From Plakobranchus ocellatus (Eukaryota; Mollusca; Gastropoda; Plakobranchidae), in assembly GCA_019648995.1 (NCBI GenBank), contig BLXT01006878.1:1755400-1782343 (forward strand): a stretch of DNA of 26,944 nt. The letters run 5' to 3'. Below the pieces are notes generated by a model. That model saw only the letters and a list, made by a program, of their open reading frames with translations, was not told the origin of the DNA and searched no databases. This document shows, in pieces, positions 1 through 10,393 of this stretch. Positions within the stretch are counted from its first letter, which is position 1; each line of letters begins with the position of its first letter. A program made the translations under genes and the position numbers.

Positions 1-240
1 AAATTTTGGTTGACGTCAATTGTGAACGGTCCCTTACGACACAGCCTTTGAATAGGACCTAAATCTGATTTCAAGACGGAGCCAAATAAAATAACAAAAT
101 GAATAAACAAGGAGGAAAAGGCCGCAAAACTTTAAATAAACCCAAACCATTTTTTTTCCAATTTATATCTAATGGCAAAAAAGGTGAAAGAAGGACTGTC
201 AAAGAGACATGATAAAAGAATAGAGAGAAGTACAAGTACA

Positions 241-515
241 AGGTAAAAGCAATGTGGGTCCCACACTCAGTCCAAGCATTGGGGAACCAGGAGTAGGGTC
301 CTGATTGTTCTTGGCATTCAGCATTATGAGGTGGTTTGCCATTGCTTTCCTCACTGCCTTTACTTTCGCCAAGTCTTAAGAGACCTAGCTACCCATTTAG
401 TGCTGTGTGGACACAAGCAAGCAATGATAAATTGATTTGGCACAGACTGGGATTCGAACCCTAGACCTCTGATTTGGTAGCCAACTGCCTGACCAAATGA
501 GCCAACGCTCTCCCT
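241..515 (-). mobile_element. tRNA-derived SINE, family 1, copy A
   Basis: Read on the - strand, the head has an A-box-like TGGCTCATTTGG and a perfect B-box GGGTTCGAATCCC, the internal RNA polymerase III promoter layout of tRNA-derived SINEs. The 3' part includes GGCAAACCACC, AACAATCAGGACCCTACTCCTGG and TGGGACCCACA. The same 3' module recurs at 13757-14026 on the other strand. The element is flanked by AGTACAAGTACA (229-240) and AGTATAAGTATA (516-527), 10 of 12 identical, a likely aged target-site duplication. A functional tRNA is unlikely because the acceptor stem does not pair. Confidence 0.85.
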
Positions 516-1269
516 AGTATAAGTATAGACATCTAAAAAAAAACTTGAGATTGGTCAATATGCGTAGAAGGTCGACCACTTAGAATATTTAATGGCACAG
601 CCTGAACACCATTAGATCTATTAGATTGGGAGCTTTGCACTGGTTAAAAATGGATAGAGTGATGATTGATGAGGATTCAGGATTTGGAATTTTGAAATAA
701 AAAAAAAAGAAGAAAAAACAGTTAAAAGAGGGGAAAAAGTATATTAAATTCTTCTCTTCTGGAAAGTGGTATGCAAGATGCAAGATCAGGCTCACTGATA
801 ACGATTGATGCCAACATATAATCATAGTGTTTTCCGTTTTTGTTGATTTTTTTTTTAAGGATGAAATATTTATTTTATCGTGTTAGAAAGCTTACAAGTG
901 GAAAAAGATGGAAGAGATTTCAACAATAATGTAAAAAAGGGAAAACTGATATCGGTTAAAGAGATACAACTATTGGAGTAAGTAAAAGAGAGGAGAAAAA
1001 AAAATATGGAAATAACATTTTCATATTAAGCAAATTAGAGGCTAAGGAGACCACAGTTCTAGTCTGTCTAGCCACAATGGCAAGGAGATCAGAATCCTGG
1101 TCTTTCTGGTAGATTGTTTGAGGAGACAAAGATTTAGTCATAACTTATGTAGGGCCAAATGGATCAGCCAATGATGAGATGTAAAGAGAGACTGGGACAA
1201 ACTTTGTATAAGAAAAGGATTTAGGATTTTTTTTTCAATTATTCATTGAAATATATCTATTATTAACAT

Positions 1270-1324
1270 TGTGTGTGTGTTTGTGTTTTATATATATATA
1301 CATTATATATATATTTTTTTTTTT
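1270..1324. repeat. GT/TA/T compound simple repeat
   Basis: A GT run followed by TATATA tracts and a poly-T tract. Confidence 0.85.
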
Positions 1325-2042
1325 AATGGAAATAAGCCTACATATGATTTCATTTTGTTTGATAGGCCTCTTTCTCGTAAATGTTGAATTATCAAACCAG
1401 CTAAGGTGTTTGTAAAGTTCAAAACTTACATGTACCATGGAAAATCAGTGATTTATTACAGATCATGTAAAAAGCATAAAGTTTTTACTTATAAATTTAT
1501 AAGGCTAGCTATGTGATTTACACAATTTTAAATTTGGCCATGAAGCAATCAACAAAAATGCCTCTAGGGGCATGGGGCTGGCCTGTTTATTTTTAAAAGT
1601 ATCAAAAATTGCAAGAACATATCCACAGTATTGAAATGAAAGAGAGGACTCTAGGCAGTTGGAATTCAATCCAGCAGGACTGCTCACCCAGTCACAGGAC
1701 CGCCAAGTCACATTAACACAGTGTGCTGCACTAAGGCACCAGGCCTATAACTCCCATTTACTATAATGAACTCTTTTGCTCTAGTTTTCTGTTCCTATAC
1801 TGAGAATATTCCTAGACTCCTTTAAAAAAAAAATCTTTAGATCTGTTTGCCATTGTCATAGAAGAAATTTGAAATTCAGTATCTTCAGTCAAGTGGCTGA
1901 AGTGTTTGTCACAGTAATCATGTACCAGCACCTAGTCCTAACAGTATGAATGATGCACAGACAATAGGTTTTACTCCCATGATATAAATGATTGTGATAA
2001 CAAAAGGTGCGGTTTTGCTTTAATACCATTTCACTTCTGTTC

Positions 2043-2050
2043 TGACGTCA
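2043..2050. promoter_or_regulatory. CRE palindrome TGACGTCA
   Basis: A perfect cAMP-response-element palindrome lies next to the 16-bp triple repeat and 1.4 kb upstream of TBCA. The same octamer occurs at 11-18. Function is not shown by the sequence. Confidence 0.25.
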
Positions 2051-2060
2051 CTTACCAGCC

Positions 2061-2108
2061 CAGTGACTTGGCAACCCTGTGACACACCAATTCTGTGACT
2101 TGGTGACC
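2061..2108. repeat. Three tandem 16-bp units
   Basis: CAGTGACTTGGCAACC, CTGTGACACACCAATT and CTGTGACTTGGTGACC follow each other without gaps. Units 1 and 3 match at 13 of 16 bases, and the middle unit keeps TGTGAC. Confidence 0.6.
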
Positions 2109-2340
2109 TGATCTAGCAGTTCATGATTATCTCAGACTGTGTCAAACATGCGCAAAGGTTTACAAGCCTTAGCAAGATAATTTGGCACTTAAAATGAATT
2201 TATTTTTTAAAAAATATAAGTATATTATTATTAAAAGATTAGGGTATATATTATGATTTTGAGAATGAATATGCACAAAGGTATAAATTTACATATTGGT
2301 TGGATATCAGACCTTATAAAAAAGTATCACTTAAAACTAA

Positions 2341-2605
2341 TAATTAGGGATCTAGAGTGTGTGAGACTGGGGGAAAGTGTAGTGTCAGAATGAGATAAAA
2401 ATATACAACATATGTATGTATTTATTTATTAAATTGAGAGATAATTAGATAGAGAGAGCTATCTGGGCTTTTAGAACAAGAGAGAGATTAGGTATAAATA
2501 TAAGAGAAAGGAAGGGGGTTGTTTTAATCCACATCATCTTTTTGCTAATAAACAAAGTTTACTTTTTAAATGTGTTTGTGTGCCTCTAATCAAAGTGAAA
2601 ATTCA
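2341..2605 (+). repeat. Possible LTR remnant
   Basis: A TATAAATA at 2493-2500 is followed 47 bases later by AATAAA at 2547-2552 and then GT-rich TGTGTTTGTGTGCC. TATA box, short spacer, poly(A) signal and GT-rich end is the usual layout of an LTR promoter/R region. No partner LTR, primer-binding site or coding region is seen, and the borders are not defined. Chance in AT-rich DNA is possible. Confidence 0.25.
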
Positions 2606-2639
2606 ATAATCTGGGCCTGGGCTTAAAATAACAACTTTA

Positions 2640-3431
2640 AAGAAATAAAACGCCTGGAAATTGGAATTTAGTCAGTCTTTCAAGCGCACAAGACAAATAG
2701 ACAAATAATACTAGATCTATTATAATGCATCATTAAAATATATCTAATAGAGATTTATAATGAGAGAACAAGGCTTTCCGAATGACACAACACTGACATG
2801 TTTTGGGTCAGCAAACTGCATTATTACTTAGCCCTAAATAATCCAGATTAAACAATTGTTTTCAATTTACATTAGGCAAAAACCAGAATTCGATTAGTCT
2901 ATAGCTATTTTGTTTTACCTAGATCTAGATTTCTGGTTTAAAACAAATGTATAGATTGTCCTTCCACGCATTTAAAAGCGGTCATTAAAGTAAAAAAAAA
3001 CTGAGGCCTAGATTTATCGTTAATATCCGTCCTTAGACTTTATTTTAGTGTCTTTTATTTCCACTGAAAAATAGATTAGACAGTGCAAATTGTAGACAAA
3101 ATAAATCTTCATTCTAGGTAGGCCTGATAAATAGTAAAAGACCAATTGTCTGGATCTCGAGTCTAGATCAAAATCTAGGCCTGTTGTTTTGGTTGGAAAT
3201 CGAAATGATGCTTGCAGTGGTCTCCCTTAGATTTTATTTGAAGATTAAAATTAGTTTCAAGTTCGAAAGAGCTTTCAGGCAGGTGCGGTTGGTGCTTGTT
3301 GTTAGGCCTGTTGACTCACTATACACAAATTCTTCAGGACTCTTGTGTGCAGAGTCTAGATCTACATTCCTAGGCATTTTGTGAAAGATTTTAATCTAAA
3401 TTAGACCAGAACTGTCCCATTAATTGCTGCT
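2640..3431 (+). promoter_or_regulatory. TBCA upstream region and probable 5' UTR
   Basis: No coding sequence is seen in this 0.8 kb. It should hold the TBCA transcription start and 5' UTR. I see no convincing TATA box close to the ATG. The region is rich in the words CTAGATCT, TCTAGAT and TAGGCCT, which continue into intron 1. An upstream 66-codon open frame at 3184-3384 has no recognisable similarity and is not called as a gene. The exact start site cannot be read from the sequence. Confidence 0.4.
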
Positions 3432-3484
3432 ATGGCTGATCCAAGGCTCAAACAAATAAAAATCAAAACTGGAGTTGTGAAGCG
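3432..3484 (+). CDS. TBCA: TBCA coding exon 1
   Basis: Encodes residues 1-17 and two bases of Arg18. The donor is CG|GTAAGT, a perfect GTAAGT. Start context is GCTATGG. Confidence 0.95.
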
Positions 3485-6400
3485 GTAAGTTCTCGTAAAA
3501 TGTGTTCCACAGGATCTCAGTAATTCATCTAGAATCCAGAGATCCAATAGGATCCGATCTAGATCTACACTCCAGATCAAATGTACCTAAACCATAACAT
3601 TCAACTGATATTTTTTTTCATTTCAACAATATTCGAACAGACAGGTGCAATATTATTCAAAGTATAGATCTTCGCAACACCAGTTGGTATGCCTTCTACT
3701 ATTCCCAAAACCGGCCAATATTCTCAACCGGCATTCTCAAAAGTATTCACCTGTTGGGAATAGGCATAGCCATTTTAAAAGTTAAAGCAGTGGCATTCAA
3801 AGTCTGGCTAGTCAATATATTGAATTTTTATCAAATGTATTGGCAAGACATCAACAGGCATCAGAGCCAAGTGCACTGAGAGGTTTCACTCAGATCTGCT
3901 GAAACCAGCTGGGGAAAACATCAAACTTGTACGAGTGTGGAGCTAGATCTAGGTAGAACTCGGAGAGTAATTAGTGATATCTAAGGTGATTTTTTTTTTT
4001 CATTTGCAGTATGGCCTAATTAGATAGGCCTTGTTATATCTTTCAATATTTCTAGAGTTAGGCCTAGTTATGTGCACAAAATGAGAAGCATCTAGATCTA
4101 GGGCCTAATGTAAAAAATTAGCCTACTTTTTACTTTTAGTTTACATTTGAAACAACTTTTTGAACTTATGATAAGGATTGAAAAATGGATGTAAAGTTTT
4201 AAAATAACTTAATAATATGCATCCTGGTTGTTTTTGTTTGATTTTGTGTCTTACTGTTTTTTATGTATCGAATTAATCAAGATTTTTTTTACTTTTTGGT
4301 CAAAAATAAGTTTGAAATCATGCAAACGTAAGGATTGTGACTTACAGGAAATTCCAGGCTCAATTCACATTCTTTCCCACTTAGCTATATATATTTTTAT
4401 CAGGTAGGTTTCACGCCAGAAAGAGGGTAAAGATCAAGCACTTCTAAGATCAATAAATTGGGGTGTTTTAGCATTTAATGTAATTGACTTTGAGGTATTT
4501 GTAATCCTTGATCTTTAGTTGTACCCTTTAGATTCTGAACCTGTCAGGTTTGCCATGCAAGATATTACTGTAGCAGTTTCTATGGCATAAGGTAGGTGAT
4601 GACAACTGCCTGACAACCGACAGAAATAATTCAGTTTGAGGATCCTTAAACAGCAGTCACTTATAATCTAAATTCTAAAGAGACACTCATTCTCGGCCAC
4701 CACCACACCATTGAACTACATGGTAAGAACTCAACTGCTACAACAAACCTCTCATTGCAGCCACATGCCAATCAAAATATTAATAAGCATCTGGTTCCCA
4801 GTTAAACTTGCACAGCCATCTTTGGACCATGATGACTCATCAAAGTTGAATTTACTTTTTTAATACTTTTGTTTGATGATTGTTACTATGAGGCAGAATT
4901 AAGTACTTCAACTTCTTTTTGTCATTCACAGCCCTGTTGTGTGTTTAGACCTACTGACAAGAGTCATTATAAGTCTTTAACAATAAGATACTCATACCAA
5001 TGATATATATGTGTAGCGATCTGACAAAGTGAGTCGAGTTGCGGGTCTACATCACTGAGATTAACTCAAAATATTAAAGTAAAGAAGTGAAAATTCTCGA
5101 TGCTTTATATACAGAAAGTCTTTTGCATGTCTATAGAAAGTTTTCCACATAGAGAGGTGAGTTTTCACCCCTCTAGTTATTGATATATATGTATATATAT
5201 ATAAACAAACACACAAATGTATATGGTGTTATATGTATGTCTGTGCACACTTGGGGAAAACTTGTGTCTGTAAAGGAAGGTATTTAGATTTAGCAATGTC
5301 AAGTCTTAATTATCTGTTTTAATTGTTTAGAAATATGTATTGTATGTCAGTGATCTCACCCACAGAAGATGAATGACTTTGTTGATCATTTTTTCCTTCC
5401 AATTTATTGGGAGTTTTTTAACTGTTCTCATTACTTTGATTTCATATTTACTTTACAAAAATACTCATGTGTAATACAAAGTCATTATGATTGTATACAT
5501 ACATAATTTTGATGATACACATATAGTGGTAAAATAAGGATCGATATCTTGCCAGTCTTTAGTCTCTTTCTTTCTGTTTACTTCCATTATCAATTTGCAT
5601 TGAAATTTTGGAGTCTTAACCTTTATTTTTGAAAATTTTCTGTTTCAAACCCTTTTTTGTATTTATTTCACATTTTTATTTGGTTTGCTAAAGTGTATGC
5701 ATTGGTTCATGCTCTAATTATGTATGTCTATTGGAACTGATTGTGTTAAAAGTGCTATATTTTTCATTAAATATTGGCAAACATTAATATTAACCTTTTG
5801 GATTTCATAGTTGCTTTGGTTTTTCAAGACATTGCATAAAAGTAGATTATTTCTACTTTTTGCAGATTGACCAAAGAAAAAGAGAGTTATGAGAAGGAAG
5901 CTCTCCAGTTAGAGGAGAAAGTTGAAAAGATGAAAGCAGATGGTAAAGATGAATATGACATCAAAAAGCAGGTAAAAATGCTAAATTTTCATTTAGCTAA
6001 GTTTCTTTGAAAACTTCTAAAGACCATAACATGATTGCTTGTGTTTCTAAAACAAAAGTGATTTACATGCATGTGGCAGGACAATATAATATATGTAATT
6101 TCATAACTGTAATTTTTTTATTGATCTTTGATTTTTACTCAAGATATTTCAGTAAATTTCATGGCTTTAAAGTTTGAAAGGGATCTTTTACAATTAGAAT
6201 GGAACTAGTAGCACTATATTTAGCTATTTCTCTCTCTCTCCGGACGTGACCTCCCTCGCTTTTGCAGGGAAAGTGACTCTGTCTTGAGCCATAAAACTTG
6301 CTTTTCTGGTGAACATTTTCAACCAGTCTGAGATATCTTTGGTTCATCGTCTCTTGGGTTTGGCATCTCCTCTTCTGCCCTTCACAGAACCCTTTATACA

Positions 6401-9400
6401 AACTTTTTTTAAGTCGCCATACCTTGTTACATACCCAAAGAATTTCTGTTATTGCTTTTGAGATTGTCAGGAATTGGCAATCTTTTAAATCAAGGTCTTC
6501 TAAAATGCTTTCATCGGTTCTTTTTGCAGTCTATGGTGTTTTTCTGTAGTGTTGATTTTGGCCTCTTACTTTGCTGAAGCCCAAGAACTTTTAAGACCTT
6601 TTGTTGCATATATGTGCAAGGATTTATTTGAGCTTGAAGAGGCTTACAAACATTTGGGGTGCTTTGGTAAAAGCTTGTGGCAATTTGGGCATACATAGGA
6701 CACAGTCATTGTGATTTTTTTTTTTTTACTTTGTTTGTCTTCAAATACACATGAAGGTTCTTGGTTTTTGTACACAGCCAGTCCACAACAAGGTGAACTC
6801 AGGCTTTTAGGCTCTTTTATCAGGGCGGGGCACCAGTGGCAGGGCTCGAACCCACATAGAAGGGTACCTGCAGATCTCAAAGCGGACTTATTGGCCATTG
6901 TACACATGAAGGAGGCTAAATCTGTTTCTATAGTACTGCCTAAAACACCAGGGGCATGGGAATGTAAACTTCATGGGATAATCAGTTTAATCAGCCTTAT
7001 ATTTTAGAAAAATCCTGTTGCATTTTTTATGGATAGAATGAGTATATTTTGGATTCATGCCTGATAAAGGGACTAAAAACACAATATTCACCTTGCCACT
7101 GCTTATGGAAAGGTGATAAAAATGTAAAAAAGACTTTCATTGATTATTTTAAGGCCTTTGACATTTGATAAAATAAAACATGAGGGGCTGTTTCATATGC
7201 TAGCAAAAATAGACATTGATAGTAAAGATCAGAGGGTCATTAGAAATCTATACTGAGATCAAACTGCATCAGTAAGAATTGATTTCAAATCCATCAAAAG
7301 AGCCATGTGTAATTTCTCCTGATCTTTTTAATCTATTTAGTGAATCTTAAGAAATCTAGAGGACATTTCAGGCTTAATTAAAAGTAAATGGGGAAAATCT
7401 TAATAATCTCAGGTATGCAGATGATGCAGTTTTAATAGCAGAATCTTGTGAACAATGTCAAAAGCGTTTACATGTTGTTTTAGAGAACAAAAAATGTGCC
7501 TGTCTTTGAATGTGCACAAAACAATACATGGTCATCTCATAGAAATCCTGATATCCCAAATGCAATTCGTGAGCAAAGCTGAAGAAAATCAAGCAAGTTA
7601 CAACACTCAAATATTTTGGCTGTCTGATAATATCAGATGATAGGTTGACAACTTAAATAAATAAAAGAATGGCCATGGCCAAAGATACATTCCAATAAAT
7701 GAAAGCAATACTGGCAAACAGATACATAATTTTGGAAACCAAAATAAGGTCATTGAAAACATAAACATATTATGTATGCTCAGTACTGTTCCATGTTAGT
7801 AAGTGATGGAGAGTAAACAATGAACAGAGAACACTGGAAACAGTAGAGGTATGGTTTACTAGAAAAATTAGGGTATCATGGGTGGAAAAAAGTGTACAGT
7901 AGCGTTAGGTAGAGAATAACTTTTATTGAAAGTCATGAAGTCAATAGATAATGATAGCAACTTAAAGGTTAGCTAGGTAAGAGCAGGTTTGAATCAAAGA
8001 ACATGGTCACCTATATCTGTTCCAAACAGGGCACTTAAAGAAGTGTCTTCACATTTGTAAAAAAGTATCATTATTAGCATAGATGGAGTTATGGTTCATA
8101 AAAGAGGAGGGTTGAGCAACATTAATAAACCATATTTAGAGCTGGAATGCATTTATTATAAATTTGAAAGAGGAAACATTATCTTTACCTCCTCCTATGG
8201 GAATTGTTATAGAATAGTAAGTCAGTTGTTCTCATCTCAAAATTGTTTACCCCCCAAATCTTGAAGATTTTTTTAATATATACATTACAATGATGAAGTT
8301 GACTGAGTGTTTTGTTGCTTTATTCCACATTTTTAATTGAAATTCCAATTTATCTAAGTAACAGTTCTGTTTAGGGCAGTCACAGTTGTCTTTTTTTCCT
8401 TCTTTTTTTTTTTTTTGGAAATAGCACAAAACATCTTTGGCAAAGCTGGAATGAGCTTATAGTTATAGGAGAAGCACAAATGCTTTATTTCAAAACATAA
8501 CTGTAGGAATGTAGATCTGAATATAATCTAGAATTTCATGTCCATGGCGATCTCGTAGTCTAAAGCTTTAGGAACTAGGTTTCTGAAAATGATGATAACA
8601 TTTAATTTAAAAAATTACCTTTTTTATTTCTCATACTGTAGAGAAGATAAACAGAAAAACCGTATCTTTCAGATCTTTAGCAAATTTTGGAACATTACAC
8701 TTTCTCCTAAAAAGTAAGCCTTTTTAGGTCATAAGGTCAGATAGTTACTGTAAAAATATGTTTGATTCAATAAGCTACATAATTGTTACATATTTTAATA
8801 ATACATTTTTTTGCATTTTCACAAGCTGGTTGAATTTGATTGTTTTTCTTTTTTTTTCTTTTATAATAGGGAGAAGTGTTGCAAGAGTCAAGATCTATGG
8901 TTCCAGATACCATCCGGAGATTGAAGAAAGCATATGCTGAGCTTGATGAAATATTGGTAAAATTCATGGTTTTTATACAAGCATGAATTTTAGTTCACCT
9001 TTGTACACTTCGTAAATTTTACAAAAAAATATCATGTTAAGATTATGTATTGATTAATATGTGATTTTTTCTTTGTATGTTTCAAAATATCTACACTACA
9101 GGCTTATCAAAATCTTAAGGTCTGTTGCAGCTGTTTCAATGACAAAGTATTAAGCTTTCTAAGTTTATTGTTAAGTTATAAAGCATCATAATAAAACTAT
9201 TTTTGTTCAATACTTTAGAGTGGAAATGGCAAAAACCAAAGTCTGAGAATTTTACTGTCTGATGAATCAAAGTCTTTAGATTTGAGGGGTTTTTTCCTTG
9301 GCTTTGTAAAATTCAATCTCGTAATGTGAGGTGAATGAGACTTCATTCTATAGGCCCAAAGCTAGTACTATGTCAACAGTGGTACAACAATTTTTTTAAA

Positions 9401-10393
9401 GCATTGAAACTATTTTTTACAGCATGACAACTATTTTTTTTTCCAATTTTCTTTTCATCTCAGTCTCATTAACTTTGAACTTGAAACAAAGCTAACTGCC
9501 ATTAAAACGAAAATAAACAAAATCCTCTTTGTCAAGACCAGGCTGAAGTGTTGTGTCTAGTGGGCAAAATAGTTTGAAGATTTGATGATATAGGAAAGCC
9601 TCTGGAAAAATCAAGATATTTCTTATCCTCTTACTTCCAATTTCTATTCCCATGGAATTCAAAATATGAGGTTCCTACTGTACTTGGATCTATGGGACCC
9701 AAAAGGATTTTGGGTTGTTTTTTTTTTTCCGAAATTAAAAATAAAAAATTGAATGTGAAATGGAAAGTATGATTGGCTCGCATTTCTTGTTTATTAATTG
9801 AGTCATTAATTCACAATGGGTGATGGAATTGTAAAATTAGCTACCATTCTCCAGCTGTGTAGAAAAAGAATGACAAATTTTGAAGCCTTCAAACAACTTT
9901 TTGAACTGCTGAATTAAAATAAGAGCTTGGTTTGGATTGGATTTCCTTCCAGTTGCTCAGGGTGCCTAGAATATCAGCCTTCAAATAGCATAATGTGATT
10001 TGTCCATACAAAACAGTCTTTTATCAATAATCATCCAACAGAGACAAAATACGCTCGTTTTTGAAGATTTTAGCAGATTTCTGAAGATCATTTTTAAGGC
10101 ACAATTTTATCCTCAAAACTTTGCAAATATTTTCCTTTATATCTTGTTAGGCAATTCGTTACAAATGACTCATTTTGTGTGGACAAATCATCAATGGAAA
10201 CACATTTTATTGTGTGGCATGAATGAAAAATGAAAGGTTTCTGGTTTTAATTAACAGCAGGGTTTTTTTCTTTACCCCTTTTTATGTTTTTTGTTTTTTT
10301 TTTCCACAGGAAAAAGAATCTGATTTGTCTGAGGCTGAAGAATACACTCAAGCGAAGGAGATTCTAAAGCTTGCAGAGCCTATAATTTCATAA
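3432..10393 (+). CDS. TBCA: Tubulin-binding cofactor A, 4 exons, 109 aa
   Basis: CDS is join(3432-3484, 5866-5971, 8870-8956, 10310-10393). The product is the cytosolic chaperone that captures beta-tubulin released from the CCT chaperonin and passes it toward heterodimer assembly. The family is recognised from the opening MADPRLKQIKIKTGVVKR, the central YEKEA and YDIKKQ motifs, LQESR..VPD near residues 57-66, and the AEEY segment near the C-terminus. At 109 aa it matches the usual length of about 108 aa and should form the family's three-helix coiled-coil bundle; Lys/Glu-rich heptads are visible throughout. All three introns are GT-AG and frame is kept across every join (codon 18 is split 2+1; the other joins fall between codons). 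The start has a purine at -3 and G at +4. There is no truncation or frameshift. Introns are 2381, 2898 and 1353 bp. The gene is convergent with the zinc-finger gene to the right. Confidence 0.96.
3687..3771. repeat. Imperfect inverted repeat in TBCA intron 1
   Basis: GGTATGCC followed after six bases by TATTCCCAA (left arm, 3687-3708) faces TTGGGAATAGGCATAGCC (right arm, 3754-3771), whose complement is GGCTATGCCTATTCCCAA. The loop is about 45 bases. Confidence 0.55.
5181..5204. repeat. TA-rich simple repeat
   Basis: Alternating TA with one GTA interruption, inside TBCA intron 1. Confidence 0.7.
5866..5971 (+). CDS. TBCA: TBCA coding exon 2
   Basis: Completes Arg18 and encodes residues 19-53, from LTKEKESYEKEA to YDIKKQ. 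The acceptor TTTTTGCAG follows a pyrimidine tract and the donor is CAG|GTAAAA. The charged, heptad-like Lys/Glu pattern fits helix 1 and helix 2 of the family. Confidence 0.95.
6180..6710 (-). pseudogene. LINE 3'-terminal protein fragment, decayed
   Basis: Conceptual - strand reading gives FFGYVTRYGDLKK, GSVKGRRGDAKPKRR, an in-frame stop, then ISDW and MAQDRVTF. This order (FFGHV.R, GRRGRGRP, DDI.EW, ARDR..W) is typical of the C-terminal tail of non-LTR retrotransposon polyproteins. It has stops and frameshifts and cannot encode an active protein. It lies in TBCA intron 2 opposite to the gene. Confidence 0.7.
6758..6900 (-). mobile_element. Short tRNA-related SINE with perfect 12-bp flanking repeats
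   Basis: The 143-bp insert in TBCA intron 2 reads on the - strand from CAATGGCC through a B-box GGGTTCGAGCC to an A-rich end. It is bounded by perfect direct repeats TACACATGAAGG at 6746-6757 and 6901-6912, the expected target-site duplication. The A-box is degenerate. The sequence after the B-box differs from the 241-515 family, so this is a second family or a strongly shortened form. Confidence 0.75.
7115..7960 (+). pseudogene. LINE reverse transcriptase fragment, decayed
   Basis: Piecewise translation gives FIDYFKAFD, DQRVIRNLY, SPDLFNLFSE, then LRYADDAVLIAES with the catalytic YADD at 7414-7425, and later KQVTTLKYFG, INKRMAMAKDTF and NNEQRTLETVE. These are reverse transcriptase blocks and downstream connection of a non-LTR element. 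Several frameshifts and stops interrupt it. It lies in TBCA intron 2, same strand as TBCA, and points away from the - strand LINE tail at 6180-6710. Confidence 0.85.
8870..8956 (+). CDS. TBCA: TBCA coding exon 3
   Basis: Encodes residues 54-82 (GEVLQESRSMVPD, then IRRLKKAYAELDEIL). The acceptor ATAATAG follows a long T-rich tract and the donor is TTG|GTAAAA. Both ends fall between codons, so the exon is 29 whole codons. Confidence 0.95.
8957..10309 (+). other. TBCA: TBCA intron 3
   Basis: 1353 bp, GTAAAA to CCACAG. Apart from A/T homopolymers and a strong pyrimidine tract before the acceptor, I see nothing in it. Confidence 0.9.
10310..10393 (+). CDS. TBCA: TBCA coding exon 4 and stop
   Basis: Encodes residues 83-109 (EKESDLSEAEEYTQAKEIL to the C-terminal PIIS) and a TAA stop. 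The acceptor is a strong T-rich tract ending CCACAG. The AEEY motif and position of the stop agree with TBCA proteins in general. Confidence 0.95.
   Translation, partial: EKESDLSEAEEYTQAKEILKLAEPIIS

Larger units (their letters stand above)
516..2340. other. Left flank, no gene seen
   Basis: AT-rich sequence between the SINE and the possible LTR remnant. Beyond the simple repeat, the CRE octamer and the 16-bp triple repeat, I find nothing I can support. A weak tRNA-like stretch at about 1672-1752 was considered and not called. Confidence 0.5.
3485..5865 (+). other. TBCA: TBCA intron 1
   Basis: 2381 bp, GTAAGT to TGCAG. Holds the inverted repeat at 3687-3771, a TA repeat at 5181-5204 and a cluster of CTAGATCT words up to about 4100. 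No coding sequence is recognised in the rest. Confidence 0.9.
5972..8869 (+). other. TBCA: TBCA intron 2
   Basis: 2898 bp, largely made of mobile-element remains: a - strand LINE tail, a - strand SINE and a + strand LINE reverse transcriptase piece. From about 7960 to 8869 I see only AT-rich unique-looking sequence. Confidence 0.9.

Noticed and set aside
428-505. Possible functional tRNA gene on the - strand
   Set aside because: The B-box is perfect but the acceptor and anticodon stems do not pair properly. It is the head of a SINE.
1672-1752. Weak tRNA-like or SINE head (GGATTGAATTCC on the - strand)
   Set aside because: The B-box match is poor, and no tail, flanking repeats or second copy were found.
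5003-5193. Possible MITE between two GATATATATGT repeats
   Set aside because: The flanking repeats are low-complexity TA sequence, and no terminal inverted repeats are seen.
6644-7007. Open frames of 87 and 98 codons on both strands
   Set aside because: They run through the SINE and LINE tail and are explained by those elements.
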